From: Spirochaetaceae bacterium
GTDB lineage: Bacteria > Spirochaetota > Spirochaetia > SZUA-6 > Fen-1364
Reading direction: 5' to 3'
Assembly: GCA_003141795.1 (NCBI GenBank)
Contig: PLNO01000214.1
Location: 1 to 16,824, forward strand
Length of the DNA stretch: 16,824 nt
In this document: piece by piece, positions 1 through 6,725 of the stretch
How positions within the stretch are numbered: the first letter of the stretch is position 1
Layout of the letters: every line of letters begins with the position of its first letter
Notes under the pieces: model-generated
Database searches by the model: none
The model's input: only the letters and a program-made list of their open reading frames with translations
Told to the model about the DNA's origin: nothing
Program-made: the position numbers and the translations under genes

Positions 1-404
1 GGAATGGCCACCCCGTCTCCGAATCCGGTGGAGCCCAGCGACTCGCGTGCAACGAGAACGTTGTACAGGAACGTGCGATCGACCTCGTCGGGCAGCCGCA
101 TGAGCTCGACTATTGCCTGAAGCACCTCATTCTTCGTCGTACCGGCAACGCGGTAGTGAATGCCTCCCGCCCTGATGGCATCCTCCAGCCCGGGGAGCGC
201 TTCGTCGTCTCCCTGCGCATCCTCGAATATCTTCGGCGACACGCCGATGCGCCGGCCCGTGGCCCATTCGAGCAGCTCCGCCCGATTGAATCGGTAGAGA
301 TCGTTGATCTTGTACGCGGGAAGCTCGCCCTTCTTGATCCATCGATAGATGGTCTTCTCGGAGACTTCGAGCAGGCGCGCGGCTTCTTTGACGTCAATTT
401 GCAT
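1..404 (-). CDS. HTH (excisionase/MerR-type) fused to PTS EIIA(Ntr-like) domain, 3' end cut by window
   Basis: Starts at the ATG complementing 402-404 and stays open for 134 codons to the window edge. Residues 1-55 form an excisionase-type winged HTH (begins MQIDVKEAARLLEVSEKTIY, then RWIKKGELPAYKI and an FNRAELLEWA helix), which binds DNA. From about residue 70 the protein matches the start of a PTS EIIA type-2/PtsN domain: AIRAGGIHYRVAGTTKNEVL, then LPDEV, and finally TGFGDGVAIP. In this family the next residue is the phosphorylated histidine (IPH), so the cut falls just before the expected active site. HTH-EIIA fusions are known as probable phosphorylation-responsive regulators. The regulatory target is not visible; autoregulation is suggested by repeats in its promoter. 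It lies 84 bp downstream of the secA-like gene on the same strand but has its own promoter. No strong Shine-Dalgarno sits next to this ATG, although GGAGAG lies 8-13 nt upstream. Confidence 0.85.
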   Translation of the reverse strand, partial: MQIDVKEAARLLEVSEKTIYRWIKKGELPAYKINDLYRFNRAELLEWATGRRIGVSPKIFEDAQGDDEALPGLEDAIRAGGIHYRVAGTTKNEVLQAIVELMRLPDEVDRTFLYNVLVARESLGSTGFGDGVAI

Positions 405-446
405 GCGGTTTCTCTCCGGCTTTTGTCAAAGTCGGACACTCGTCGC

Positions 447-475
447 ATAATGTCCAATGATGTCCAAAGGGTCAA
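447..475 (-). promoter_or_regulatory. Promoter of the HTH-EIIA gene
   Basis: On the minus strand TTGACC (470-475) is followed after exactly 17 nt by CATTAT (447-452), a good sigma70-like pair. It lies 43 nt upstream of the HTH-EIIA start codon, leaving a leader of about 35 nt. This separates the gene from the secA-like gene that ends at 489. Confidence 0.55.
450..467. repeat. Two 8-bp direct repeats overlapping the HTH-EIIA promoter (candidate operator)
   Basis: ATGTCCAA occurs at 450-457 and again at 460-467, a 10-bp period that places both copies on the same face of the helix. One copy overlaps the -10 hexamer and the other lies in the spacer. A related inverted half-site, TCGGACA, is at 432-438. 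Excisionase-type HTH proteins typically bind tandem direct repeats, so autoregulation by the adjacent HTH-EIIA protein is a reasonable inference. Confidence 0.45.
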
Positions 476-488
476 GAGTCGGTGTCAC

Positions 489-2849
489 TCATTTCCGTTG
501 AGCGATCCTCTCACGCAACGCTGCGATCATGGCCTTGATTGCCTCCCCGATCGGCCTGAAGAGCAGGACGGGTCCCGCGACCATGGCGGCCCCGATCGCC
601 CCTCCCGCCACGGCGCTGATGTCGAATCGGATCGGCGCCTGATCATCGATCTGATACGTCCACGTGCTCGACGGTCTGCGCGTCCCCACCCGGCTGAGCT
701 CGAGCGTCGCAGGATCCTCACGCGCGCGCAGGCAGGCGTCGGAAAGGGTGGCCACGACCGCCGCGAGACCGTCGTCGAACGCGCGTCCGATCCTGTGGAT
801 GTAGGACAATCCGGGGTCCCGGCCCGCGTAGCGCTCGAGATGGATCCCTTCCCTCACCTCCTCGACGAGCAGGAGGTGATCGGCCCAGAACTGGTCGAGG
901 AGACAGAGAAAGGCCTCCACGGCGCGGGGGCGCAGCTCGGGCGGAAGATCCGCATCCACGGGCAGGCGGCTGGAGAGGAGCGCATCGTCCCGCAGGGCGC
1001 GCACGCACTTGCGGTCCATCTCCACCAGGCTCGAGTACTTGGTGAGAGTCCTCCTGATGGTGTGGTTCTGGGCCTCGATGATCGACTGAGCCCTGTCGAT
1101 CTCCCGCAGGACACGGGGGTCGTCGAGCGGGCAGTCGCGGGGGAGGAACTCGCGCACGCCGAATCGCTCGAAAAGCGGATCCTCGAGGCTGATGAAGAAC
1201 CGCGACGTTCCGGGCTCTCCCTGTCGGCCGGCGCGGCCGCGAAGCTGGTCGTCCACCCGTTTGCTCTCGTGCCGGTTCGTGCCGATCACGTACAGCCCAC
1301 CCTGCGCGATGACGCGCCCGTCGCCGCCCAGACGTATGTCGGTTCCCCGGCCCGCCATGTTCGTTGAGATGGTGAGGGCGCCATAACGCCCCGCACCTGC
1401 GATGATCTGCGCCTCTTTCCCGTCATTGCTCGCGTTGAGCACGGAACAGTCGACGCCGTGCGCGGCAATGAGGGCGGCGAGCTCCTCCGACTCGAGCACC
1501 GAGGCCGTTCCCACGAGCACGGGTCTGCCAACGGAATGCGCGCGCACGATCTCATCGACGAGGGCCCGCTTCTTTTCCTCCGCCGTTTCAAAGACCACAT
1601 CCGGCTCGTCGGCCCTCGCAACGGGCATGACGGTCGGAATGATCACCGTGGCAAGACCGTAGGTCTGGAAGAGCTCTGCGGCCGAGGGAACCGCGGTGGC
1701 GGTCATTGCGGCGCGTCGAGCGTACAGCCCCATGAGGTGCTGGATCGTGATGCTTCCCAGGACCGTGCCTTCAGGACGGACCGGTACGCGCTCTTTCGCC
1801 TCGAGCGCCGGCTGGACACCCCATGGCCATTGCCGACGGTCAGCCACGCGGCCGGTGAAACCGTCGACAAGGTCGATGCGCCCATTCTTGACGATGTAGT
1901 CCACGTCGCGTCGAAGCAGATGGCGCGCATGCAACGCGGCGTGCACGCGCGCGAAGACCTCCGCGCCCCGCTCCTCGTGGATGCCGGCGACGCCGAGCGC
2001 TCTCTCCACCCGCTCGTGCCCCGACGGCAGGAGCGATACCCGCCGCGCCTCACGCTCCACGGTGAACTCCACACCCGGCTGCATCGCGGCGGCGACGGCA
2101 TCCACGGCCTGCACGTCAACCTCGTCACAATCCAGGGCTCCGGCGATCACGAGCGGCACGCGCGCCTCGTCGATGAGGATGAAGTCAGCCTCGTCGACGA
2201 TCGCCATGCCGAGGTCCCTCTGCACGACGTCCGCCGGCGTGAAGCACATGCCGTCGCGCAGGAAATCGAAACCGGCTTCCTGGGCGGTCAGGTACGTGAC
2301 GTCGGCCCTGTAGGCGCTCCGACGCTCCGCGGCCGGCGTGCCCGCACCGATTGCCGCGACGGTGAGCCCCAGGAGGGCATAGATCGGGTGCATCCACGCG
2401 GCATCCCTCCCGGCAAGGTAGTCGTTCGCCGTGAGCACGTGGACGCCGGCACCGCTCATCGCGCCCAGAGCCGCGGCAAAGACCGCCGCGAGCGTCTTGC
2501 CCTCCCCGGTCTGCATCTGCGCGAGCATGCCGCGATGCATGACGATGCCTGCAATCAGCTGCTCATCGAACGGCGCAAGTCCGAGTGCCCTGCGGCACGC
2601 TTCGGCGGTGAGCGCGAAGCAGGCGGGCAGCTCCTCGTCGGGATCCGATCCCGCCCTGATGCGGGCGCCAAGCTCGACCGCACTGCTGGTGAGATCGGCA
2701 TCTCGAAGGGAGGAAAAGTCCTTCCCCCTGATCGTGGAAACGAGTGAACGAAGCTCTTTCAGATCGTACTGGATGGTGATGCCCCGTGCGGAGCTCAAGC
2801 TGTATGACGCCTTGTCCCGCAAACGGAGGCCCTTCGTCGTTGACGTCAT
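489..2849 (-). CDS. secA: Divergent SecA-family preprotein translocase ATPase with C-terminal hydrophobic segment
   Basis: 786 aa from the ATG at 2849, chosen because GAGGGAGG lies just upstream and SecA similarity begins nearby. SecA hydrolyses ATP to push unfolded preproteins through SecYEG. Visible landmarks: Walker A MQTGEGKT (112-119), TANDYLAGRDAAWM (140-153), Walker B VDEAD (218-222), IDEARVPLVIAG (226-237), TATA (383-386), TNMAGRGTDIRLGG (496-509), VIGTNRHESKRVDDQLRGRAGRQGE (521-545, shown here as two joined motifs), and a helical-wing/scaffold signature FWADHLLLVEEVREGIHLER (654-673). Departures from housekeeping SecA: the Walker B reads DEAD rather than the usual DEVD, and the C-terminal zinc-binding CxC...CH tail is absent. 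In its place residues 744-764 form an uncharged Gly/Ala-rich hydrophobic stretch followed by an amphipathic basic helix. I take it as an accessory SecA paralogue, which is an inference because no second secA is visible. It may be co-transcribed with the small membrane ORF 41 nt upstream. Confidence 0.9.
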   Translation of the reverse strand: MTSTTKGLRLRDKASYSLSSARGITIQYDLKELRSLVSTIRGKDFSSLRDADLTSSAVELGARIRAGSDPDEELPACFALTAEACRRALGLAPFDEQLIAGIVMHRGMLAQMQTGEGKTLAAVFAAALGAMSGAGVHVLTANDYLAGRDAAWMHPIYALLGLTVAAIGAGTPAAERRSAYRADVTYLTAQEAGFDFLRDGMCFTPADVVQRDLGMAIVDEADFILIDEARVPLVIAGALDCDEVDVQAVDAVAAAMQPGVEFTVEREARRVSLLPSGHERVERALGVAGIHEERGAEVFARVHAALHARHLLRRDVDYIVKNGRIDLVDGFTGRVADRRQWPWGVQPALEAKERVPVRPEGTVLGSITIQHLMGLYARRAAMTATAVPSAAELFQTYGLATVIIPTVMPVARADEPDVVFETAEEKKRALVDEIVRAHSVGRPVLVGTASVLESEELAALIAAHGVDCSVLNASNDGKEAQIIAGAGRYGALTISTNMAGRGTDIRLGGDGRVIAQGGLYVIGTNRHESKRVDDQLRGRAGRQGEPGTSRFFISLEDPLFERFGVREFLPRDCPLDDPRVLREIDRAQSIIEAQNHTIRRTLTKYSSLVEMDRKCVRALRDDALLSSRLPVDADLPPELRPRAVEAFLCLLDQFWADHLLLVEEVREGIHLERYAGRDPGLSYIHRIGRAFDDGLAAVVATLSDACLRAREDPATLELSRVGTRRPSSTWTYQIDDQAPIRFDISAVAGGAIGAAMVAGPVLLFRPIGEAIKAMIAALRERIAQRK

Positions 2850-2890
2850 GGTTGCCTCCCTCGGAAAACGTTGAAGGAGAGAAGGAAGTC

Positions 2891-3064
2891 TTAGAACCGG
2901 GGAGGAGCGCGCGTGGAGCGCCGCCATGACGAGCGGCGCACGTAGGCGGGCACGGGGCAGCTCTGGAAGAAGGCAAGGAAGGTGAGAATGCACAGGAATG
3001 AAAAAACGGCGAAAATCGCAAGAAGCCCCGTGCCGAGAGCGATGAGCGCCACGACCAGGGTCAT
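2891..3064 (-). CDS. Possible small hydrophobic membrane protein upstream of secA-like gene
   Basis: A 57-aa reading frame begins at the ATG complementing 3062-3064. Residues 2-33 are almost entirely hydrophobic (VVALIALGTGLLAIFAVFSF and onward) and would form one long or two short membrane helices. The tail is arginine- and serine-rich (RRSSWRRSTRAPPRF), fitting a positive-inside cytoplasmic end. The hydrophobic frame stays open upstream to the predicted transcript start but offers no ATG, GTG or TTG there. No Shine-Dalgarno precedes the ATG, which is the main doubt. The stop is 41 nt before the secA-like start on the same strand, so the two would share a transcript. I do not recognise the family. 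It could instead be untranslated leader. Confidence 0.35.
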   Translation of the reverse strand: MTLVVALIALGTGLLAIFAVFSFLCILTFLAFFQSCPVPAYVRRSSWRRSTRAPPRF

Positions 3065-3130
3065 GACGCTGAAAGCGATCAGGAAACTGAAGAAGAAGGT
3101 TCCCGCGGAGCTTCCCCTGCGCTTACAGGA

Positions 3131-3159
3131 AATATACGCCGTGCACCGGCGGATGGCAA
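3131..3159 (-). promoter_or_regulatory. Promoter for small membrane ORF / secA-like unit
   Basis: On the minus strand TTGCCA (3154-3159), a 17-nt spacer and TATATT (3131-3136) form one of the best sigma70-like promoters in the window. Predicted transcription starts near 3124 and runs towards the secA-like gene. Confidence 0.55.
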
Positions 3160-3221
3160 TGCACCGACGATTAGCACTTTCCAGGTGGCGGAACGGAGTG
3201 TATGCTTGGCGAAGAGGTGAA

Positions 3222-4088
3222 ATGCATTCAGCCCGGGCCCGATTTCTTCTCGCCCTCCCCCTCGTCCTGGTACTGACGCCTTTTCTTTTCTGGCCGGTTC
3301 TCTCCGGCATGGCGGGGAGCTTCACCGACTATTCGCCGTTCCAGCTGCATCCGCACTTCATCGGCCTCGGCAATTTCAAGTACCTCTTCGCGGACGTCTT
3401 CTTTCGAACGGCTTTCGCGACTGTCGCCGCATTCTCGATCGTGACCGTGATCGCAGAGCTGGCGCTTGGAGCCGGTGTTGCGCTCCTCCTGAGGAAACCC
3501 TTCCCGGGCCGCGGGGCGTTGCGTGTCCTTTTCCTTCTCCCCTGGCTCGTCGGACCTGTCGCGAACGGGGTCATGTGGCATTTCCTGCTGGCGAGCGACG
3601 GCGGCATCCCCGGCTGGATCATGGGGCTGCTCGGACTTCCCGCGCCCCCGTCGCCGCTCGGCGTCAGGGGGCTCGCGCTTCCCGTGGCCATGCTCGTCGA
3701 GATCTGGCAGAGAACCCCGCTCGTTATTTTCCTTCTCTACCCGGGCGTGATCTCCATCCCGCAGTCGCTCTCCGATCAGGCTGTCATCGAAGGCGCCTCA
3801 TCGGCCTCACAGCTCCGGCACATCGTGCTGCCCTGGCTCCGGCCGCTGCTTCTGGCTGTCGCGCTCATCGTCGTGGGAGCCGCCCTGGGCTCGTTCGACA
3901 CGCTGCTCATGCTCACGGGGGGAGGGCCGGGCTCCGAGACTCTCACACCCGCTCTGTACGGTTATCGCATGGCTTTCCAGGCGAACAACTGGCCGGCGGG
4001 AGCGACATCCGCATGGTCGATCACGGCAGAGGTTGCGTTCATCGGGGTTGCCTACCTCATGATCGTTCGCCGTTCGGAGCGCCGATGA
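3222..4088 (+). CDS. ABC sugar-type transporter permease (MalF/UgpA-like)
   Basis: 288 aa. It is an inner-membrane subunit of a binding-protein-dependent (CUT1-type) ABC importer for sugars or related solutes. The start at 3222 is preceded by GAAGAGGTG and opens directly into the first membrane helix (RFLLALPLVLVLTPFLFWPV). It is followed by SGMAGSFTDYSPFQLHPHFI and GLGNFKYLFAD, typical of this permease family. The cytoplasmic EAA loop, which docks on the ATPase, reads EGASSASQLRHIVLPWLRPL near residues 190-210. About six membrane segments are visible. The last codons overlap the next permease by ATGA, so the two are translationally coupled and probably form a heterodimer. The substrate cannot be read from the sequence. 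The longer in-frame start at 2982 is rejected because it lacks membrane-protein or family character. Confidence 0.9.
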   Translation: MHSARARFLLALPLVLVLTPFLFWPVLSGMAGSFTDYSPFQLHPHFIGLGNFKYLFADVFFRTAFATVAAFSIVTVIAELALGAGVALLLRKPFPGRGALRVLFLLPWLVGPVANGVMWHFLLASDGGIPGWIMGLLGLPAPPSPLGVRGLALPVAMLVEIWQRTPLVIFLLYPGVISIPQSLSDQAVIEGASSASQLRHIVLPWLRPLLLAVALIVVGAALGSFDTLLMLTGGGPGSETLTPALYGYRMAFQANNWPAGATSAWSITAEVAFIGVAYLMIVRRSERR

Positions 4089-4963
4089 CGCGCAGGTGGC
4101 GCGCACGTGTGCGCCGGTCGAACCGCATCAAAAGGACGGTGCTCGCCCTCGCGGCCGCGGCCTTCACGCTCCCCGTACTGTGGACGCTGCTCGCCTCATT
4201 CGGAATGCATCCCCAGACCACCCGACTTCCACCGGCATGGACGTTCCCGCCCTCAGCCGCAAGTTTCGGCGAGGTGGGGGTCGCCGAAGCCGGCTTCTGG
4301 CAGGAGCTTCTGGCGAGCACCGGGGTATCGGTCGGCGCGACCGCGCTTTCTGTCCTGATCGCCTTCATGGGTGCCTACAGCCTGTCACGCTCGAGAATGC
4401 GACAGAAGGACATGATCGCCCAGGCATTCCTCGTGCTCGCGAGCATTCCTGTCATGGCGTATGCAATTCCGCTCGACATCACGATCCGTATGGTCCGGCT
4501 CCACGACACATTCATCGGGACGATCCTGGCACAAGCGGCGGCCATGGCCCCGCTCGCACTCGCGGTGTTCTACGGGCAGCTGCGGCAAATCCCGGTTGCC
4601 GTCGAGGAAGCCGCTCTGCTGGACGGCGCAGGCATCGTGCGCACTCTCACGCGCATCGTCGTGCCGATGAACGCCGCGGGATGCGCAGCGACGGCGATCG
4701 TTCTGTTCGCGCTGAGCTGGAACAGCCTCCTCATCCCGATGGTCGTCACGACCAGCCACGTGCGCACGCTCCCCCTGGCGTTGAGCGATTTCTTCGTCTC
4801 TGACCGGGAGCTCGAATGGCCGACCGCTGCCGCCGCCCTCGTCGTCTCCCTGGCGCCGCTCGTCGCGCTCATCGCTTTGGCGCATCGAACGCTGGAGCGG
4901 TTTTTTCTGGGCACCCGGCAGATGGAACGCGCCGAGCAGCCGGTGGATGCGGGCGATGGATAG
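4085..4963 (+). CDS. ABC sugar-type transporter permease (MalG/UgpE-like)
   Basis: 292 aa, the second membrane subunit of the same importer. A basic N-terminus (MTRRWRARVRRSNRIKR) precedes the first membrane helix. The central region AYSLSRSRMRQKDMIAQAF and the EAA loop EEAALLDGAGIVRTLTRIVV followed by PMNAAG are characteristic of MalG-type permeases. The DGAG core of the loop is better conserved than in the partner permease. WNSLLIPMVV and TLPLALSDFF are further family signatures near the C-terminus. Translation starts at ATG 4085 within the partner's stop codon. No substrate-binding protein or ATPase gene lies on either side, so the transporter must use components encoded elsewhere, possibly a shared multitask ATPase of the MsmK type (inference). 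Confidence 0.9.
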   Translation: MTRRWRARVRRSNRIKRTVLALAAAAFTLPVLWTLLASFGMHPQTTRLPPAWTFPPSAASFGEVGVAEAGFWQELLASTGVSVGATALSVLIAFMGAYSLSRSRMRQKDMIAQAFLVLASIPVMAYAIPLDITIRMVRLHDTFIGTILAQAAAMAPLALAVFYGQLRQIPVAVEEAALLDGAGIVRTLTRIVVPMNAAGCAATAIVLFALSWNSLLIPMVVTTSHVRTLPLALSDFFVSDRELEWPTAAAALVVSLAPLVALIALAHRTLERFFLGTRQMERAEQPVDAGDG

Positions 4964-4992
4964 TTGCCTTCCTCCTGTCGGGCGGCTACAGT
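4964..4992 (+). promoter_or_regulatory. Promoter of the HAD phosphatase gene
   Basis: TTGCCT (4964-4969) and TACAGT (4987-4992) are separated by exactly 17 nt and begin immediately after the permease stop codon. Predicted transcription starts at about 4999-5002, so the mRNA would have a leader of 0-3 nt, consistent with the lack of a Shine-Dalgarno before the ATG at 5002. Confidence 0.55.
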
Positions 4993-5001
4993 GCCGTCGG
5001 T

Positions 5002-5871
5002 ATGAACAGGCTGTATGTCACTGACCTCGATGGAACGCTCATCAGGAACGACCTCACCCTTTCCCCGTGGTCGCGGCGCGAGCTGACCGCGCTGCTTGAA
5101 GAAGGGGTCGCGATTACGGTCGCCACCGCGCGCAGCATCTCCTCCCTCACGGCGATCCTCGGTGCGATTCCCTTCCGCCTCCCCGTCATCGACTACAACG
5201 GTGCGTATCTCACCGATTACGCGACACGTGTTCACCGCATGGTACACGCCATTCCGGTGGATGCGGCGTTCGCGGTGCAGGAGATGATGAGGAAGGCGGG
5301 GGTGAGGCCCTTCCTTTCGACGTACGATGGGACCCGCGACCTCCTCTTCTATACGGAAGCTGTCAGTGACGGGGAGAAGGCGTACCTCCAGGAGAGGGTC
5401 GTCTTCGCAAACGGCCGCCTGCGTCACGTGGAGGATCTTGTACTGCCACTGCACAGTCAGGTGATCTGCTTCACGTTGATCGACAGGAGGAACAGGCTCG
5501 ATGAAATACGGCAGTCACTCGCGGGGACATTCGGTGAGCGACTGATCCTCACACTCGCGGAGTACCGCTACACGCCGGGCTGGTTCTACCTCACCGTGCA
5601 CGACGCCCACGCCACCAAGGACCGCGGGATCCGCGCCCTGCAGAAGGCGTGCGGAATGGAGGGGCGTGAGCTTTTCGTTTTCGGCGACGACGTGAACGAC
5701 ATTCCCATGTTCCAGATCGCCACGCGGGCCATCGCGGTCGCCAACGCCGTCGACTCCGTCAAGAAAGCGGCGCATGAAACGGCCGGATCCAACGAGGAGG
5801 AGGGAGTCCTCAGATGGATCCGGTCCAATGAATCAGCTTCTTTCAGCTCCGAAGCGCCGCACTCGACCTGA
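5002..5871 (+). CDS. HAD-superfamily hydrolase, Cof-type (IIB) phosphatase
   Basis: 289 aa, a cytoplasmic magnesium-dependent phosphatase, probably acting on sugar phosphates or other phosphorylated metabolites. Motif I is VTDLDGTL with nucleophile D8 and acid/base D10. Motif II is the threonine in VATARS (about T42), motif III is K206 in HATKDRG, and motif IV is FGDDVNDIPMF (227-237). The insertion between motifs II and III (about residues 70-200) is the C2B-type cap of the Cof subfamily. The length is typical. The start at 5002 places motif I at its usual distance from the N-terminus; longer in-frame starts would run back through the permease gene. It lies downstream of the sugar-type permeases, which fits a role on an imported sugar after phosphorylation, but its own promoter makes the link loose. 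Confidence 0.92.
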   Translation: MNRLYVTDLDGTLIRNDLTLSPWSRRELTALLEEGVAITVATARSISSLTAILGAIPFRLPVIDYNGAYLTDYATRVHRMVHAIPVDAAFAVQEMMRKAGVRPFLSTYDGTRDLLFYTEAVSDGEKAYLQERVVFANGRLRHVEDLVLPLHSQVICFTLIDRRNRLDEIRQSLAGTFGERLILTLAEYRYTPGWFYLTVHDAHATKDRGIRALQKACGMEGRELFVFGDDVNDIPMFQIATRAIAVANAVDSVKKAAHETAGSNEEEGVLRWIRSNESASFSSEAPHST

Positions 5872-5976
5872 TGACGGACAGGAATGCCACGACACCCAAA
5901 AGGCCCGTTTTTTCGAGGTGTTTCGGCTCGAGAGGAAAGCAAGTGTTCCAGAATCGATCGAAACGAGGGAACAGCT

Positions 5977-6006
5977 TTGCCCTCGTGGAACGTTCCATGG
6001 TACACT
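5977..6006 (+). promoter_or_regulatory. Promoter of the SYLF-domain gene
   Basis: TTGCCC (5977-5982) and TACACT (6001-6006) with an 18-nt spacer. Predicted start is near 6013, about 11 nt before the ATG at 6024. GGGG lies just before the ATG region and is the only ribosome-binding candidate. Confidence 0.45.
5986..5997. promoter_or_regulatory. Perfect 12-bp palindrome in promoter spacer (candidate operator)
   Basis: TGGAACGTTCCA is fully self-complementary and sits between the -35 and -10 elements of the SYLF gene, where a bound dimer would block RNA polymerase. No regulator is identified; a chance palindrome is possible. Confidence 0.35.
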
Positions 6007-6023
6007 CCACGCGGGGTACAACA

Positions 6024-6725
6024 ATGAGGGGACGATCGTTCGGGATCATGGCTCTCTGCTCGCTTCTCGGGATCTGCGTTGCGCCGCCGCTTTCCGCGCA
6101 GAGCGAAGAGGTGCAGCGAGTGGTCAACAGCATCGCCGTGTTCCATGCGATCTCGGGCATCACGGAGAAAGAGGTGCCCGCACTCATGATGAAGCACGCG
6201 CAGGGAATCGCCATCTTCCCCCGCGTTCGCAGGGCGGGCTTCGTCGTCGGTCTCCAGGAAGGACATGGCCTGCTCGTCACCAGGGCAGAAGACGGGAAAT
6301 GGGGCAACCCCCTGTTCCTGACGCTCTCCGGCGGGAGCATCGGCTGGCAGGTCGGCATCCAGTCAGTCGACCTCGTGCTCTTCTTCCAGACCCGCCGGAG
6401 CGTCGATCGCATGCTCCGCGGGCAGTTCACGCTCGGAGTCGATGCGTCGATCGCCGCCGGATCCACCGGACGTCAGGCTGGTGCGAACACCGATGCGGAC
6501 CTCGAGTCGGAGATCTATTCCTATTCCCGAACGCGCGGTTTCTTCGCCGGCCTTTCCCTTTCGGGGGCTTCGCTGGCCGTGGACTACGACGCCAACGACG
6601 CCTACTACGGCAAGAATGATCTGCGGTCGAAGGATATCCTCTCCGGTCGGTCCCTCTCCTCCCCGCAGGCGTCAGACGAGCTCAAGAAATCTCTCGAGGA
6701 GTACGCGAGGTCGGTCAGGGAGTAG
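6024..6725 (+). CDS. Exported lipid-binding SYLF-domain protein (Ysc84 / DUF500 family)
   Basis: 233 aa. An N-terminal signal peptide (basic MRGR, hydrophobic FGIMALCSLLGICVA, cleavage expected after PPLSA at residue 25) indicates export. The remainder is a SYLF domain: VPALMMKHAQGIAIFPRVRR, AGFVVG, GHGLLV, WGNPLFLTLSGGSIGWQVG, then VDLVLFF and a GVDASIAAG segment, all characteristic of the family. Eukaryotic SYLF domains bind phosphoinositides; the bacterial secreted forms are poorly characterised and are thought to act at membranes. The region near residues 175-205 (SYSRTRGFFAGLSLSGASLA) is the conserved C-terminal part of the fold. Its 3' end overlaps that of the convergent uracil-DNA glycosylase gene by 11 bp. 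It is probably monocistronic. Confidence 0.9.
   Translation: MRGRSFGIMALCSLLGICVAPPLSAQSEEVQRVVNSIAVFHAISGITEKEVPALMMKHAQGIAIFPRVRRAGFVVGLQEGHGLLVTRAEDGKWGNPLFLTLSGGSIGWQVGIQSVDLVLFFQTRRSVDRMLRGQFTLGVDASIAAGSTGRQAGANTDADLESEIYSYSRTRGFFAGLSLSGASLAVDYDANDAYYGKNDLRSKDILSGRSLSSPQASDELKKSLEEYARSVRE

Larger units (their letters stand above)
2850..3221. other. 372-bp divergent interval between secA-like gene and ABC permease
   Basis: This interval separates two divergent transcription units. It holds a probable minus-strand promoter (3131-3159) and a possible 57-aa membrane peptide (2891-3064). Plus-strand reading is open here in frame with the permease but encodes a basic, low-complexity extension without family resemblance. 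No clear plus-strand promoter was found; TTTCCA-17-TATGCT (3178-3206) is weak and would begin transcription inside the permease ribosome-binding site. Confidence 0.5.

Noticed and set aside
156..2747. Long plus-strand ORFs (156-1367, 1458-2747) opposite the secA-like gene
   Set aside because: They are antisense to a clearly recognised SecA protein, have arginine/histidine-rich composition typical of GC-rich shadow frames and match no family.
2982..3221. 80-codon N-terminal extension of the first ABC permease
   Set aside because: It is in frame but strongly basic with no family similarity, and a good ribosome-binding site and typical permease N-terminus occur at 3222.
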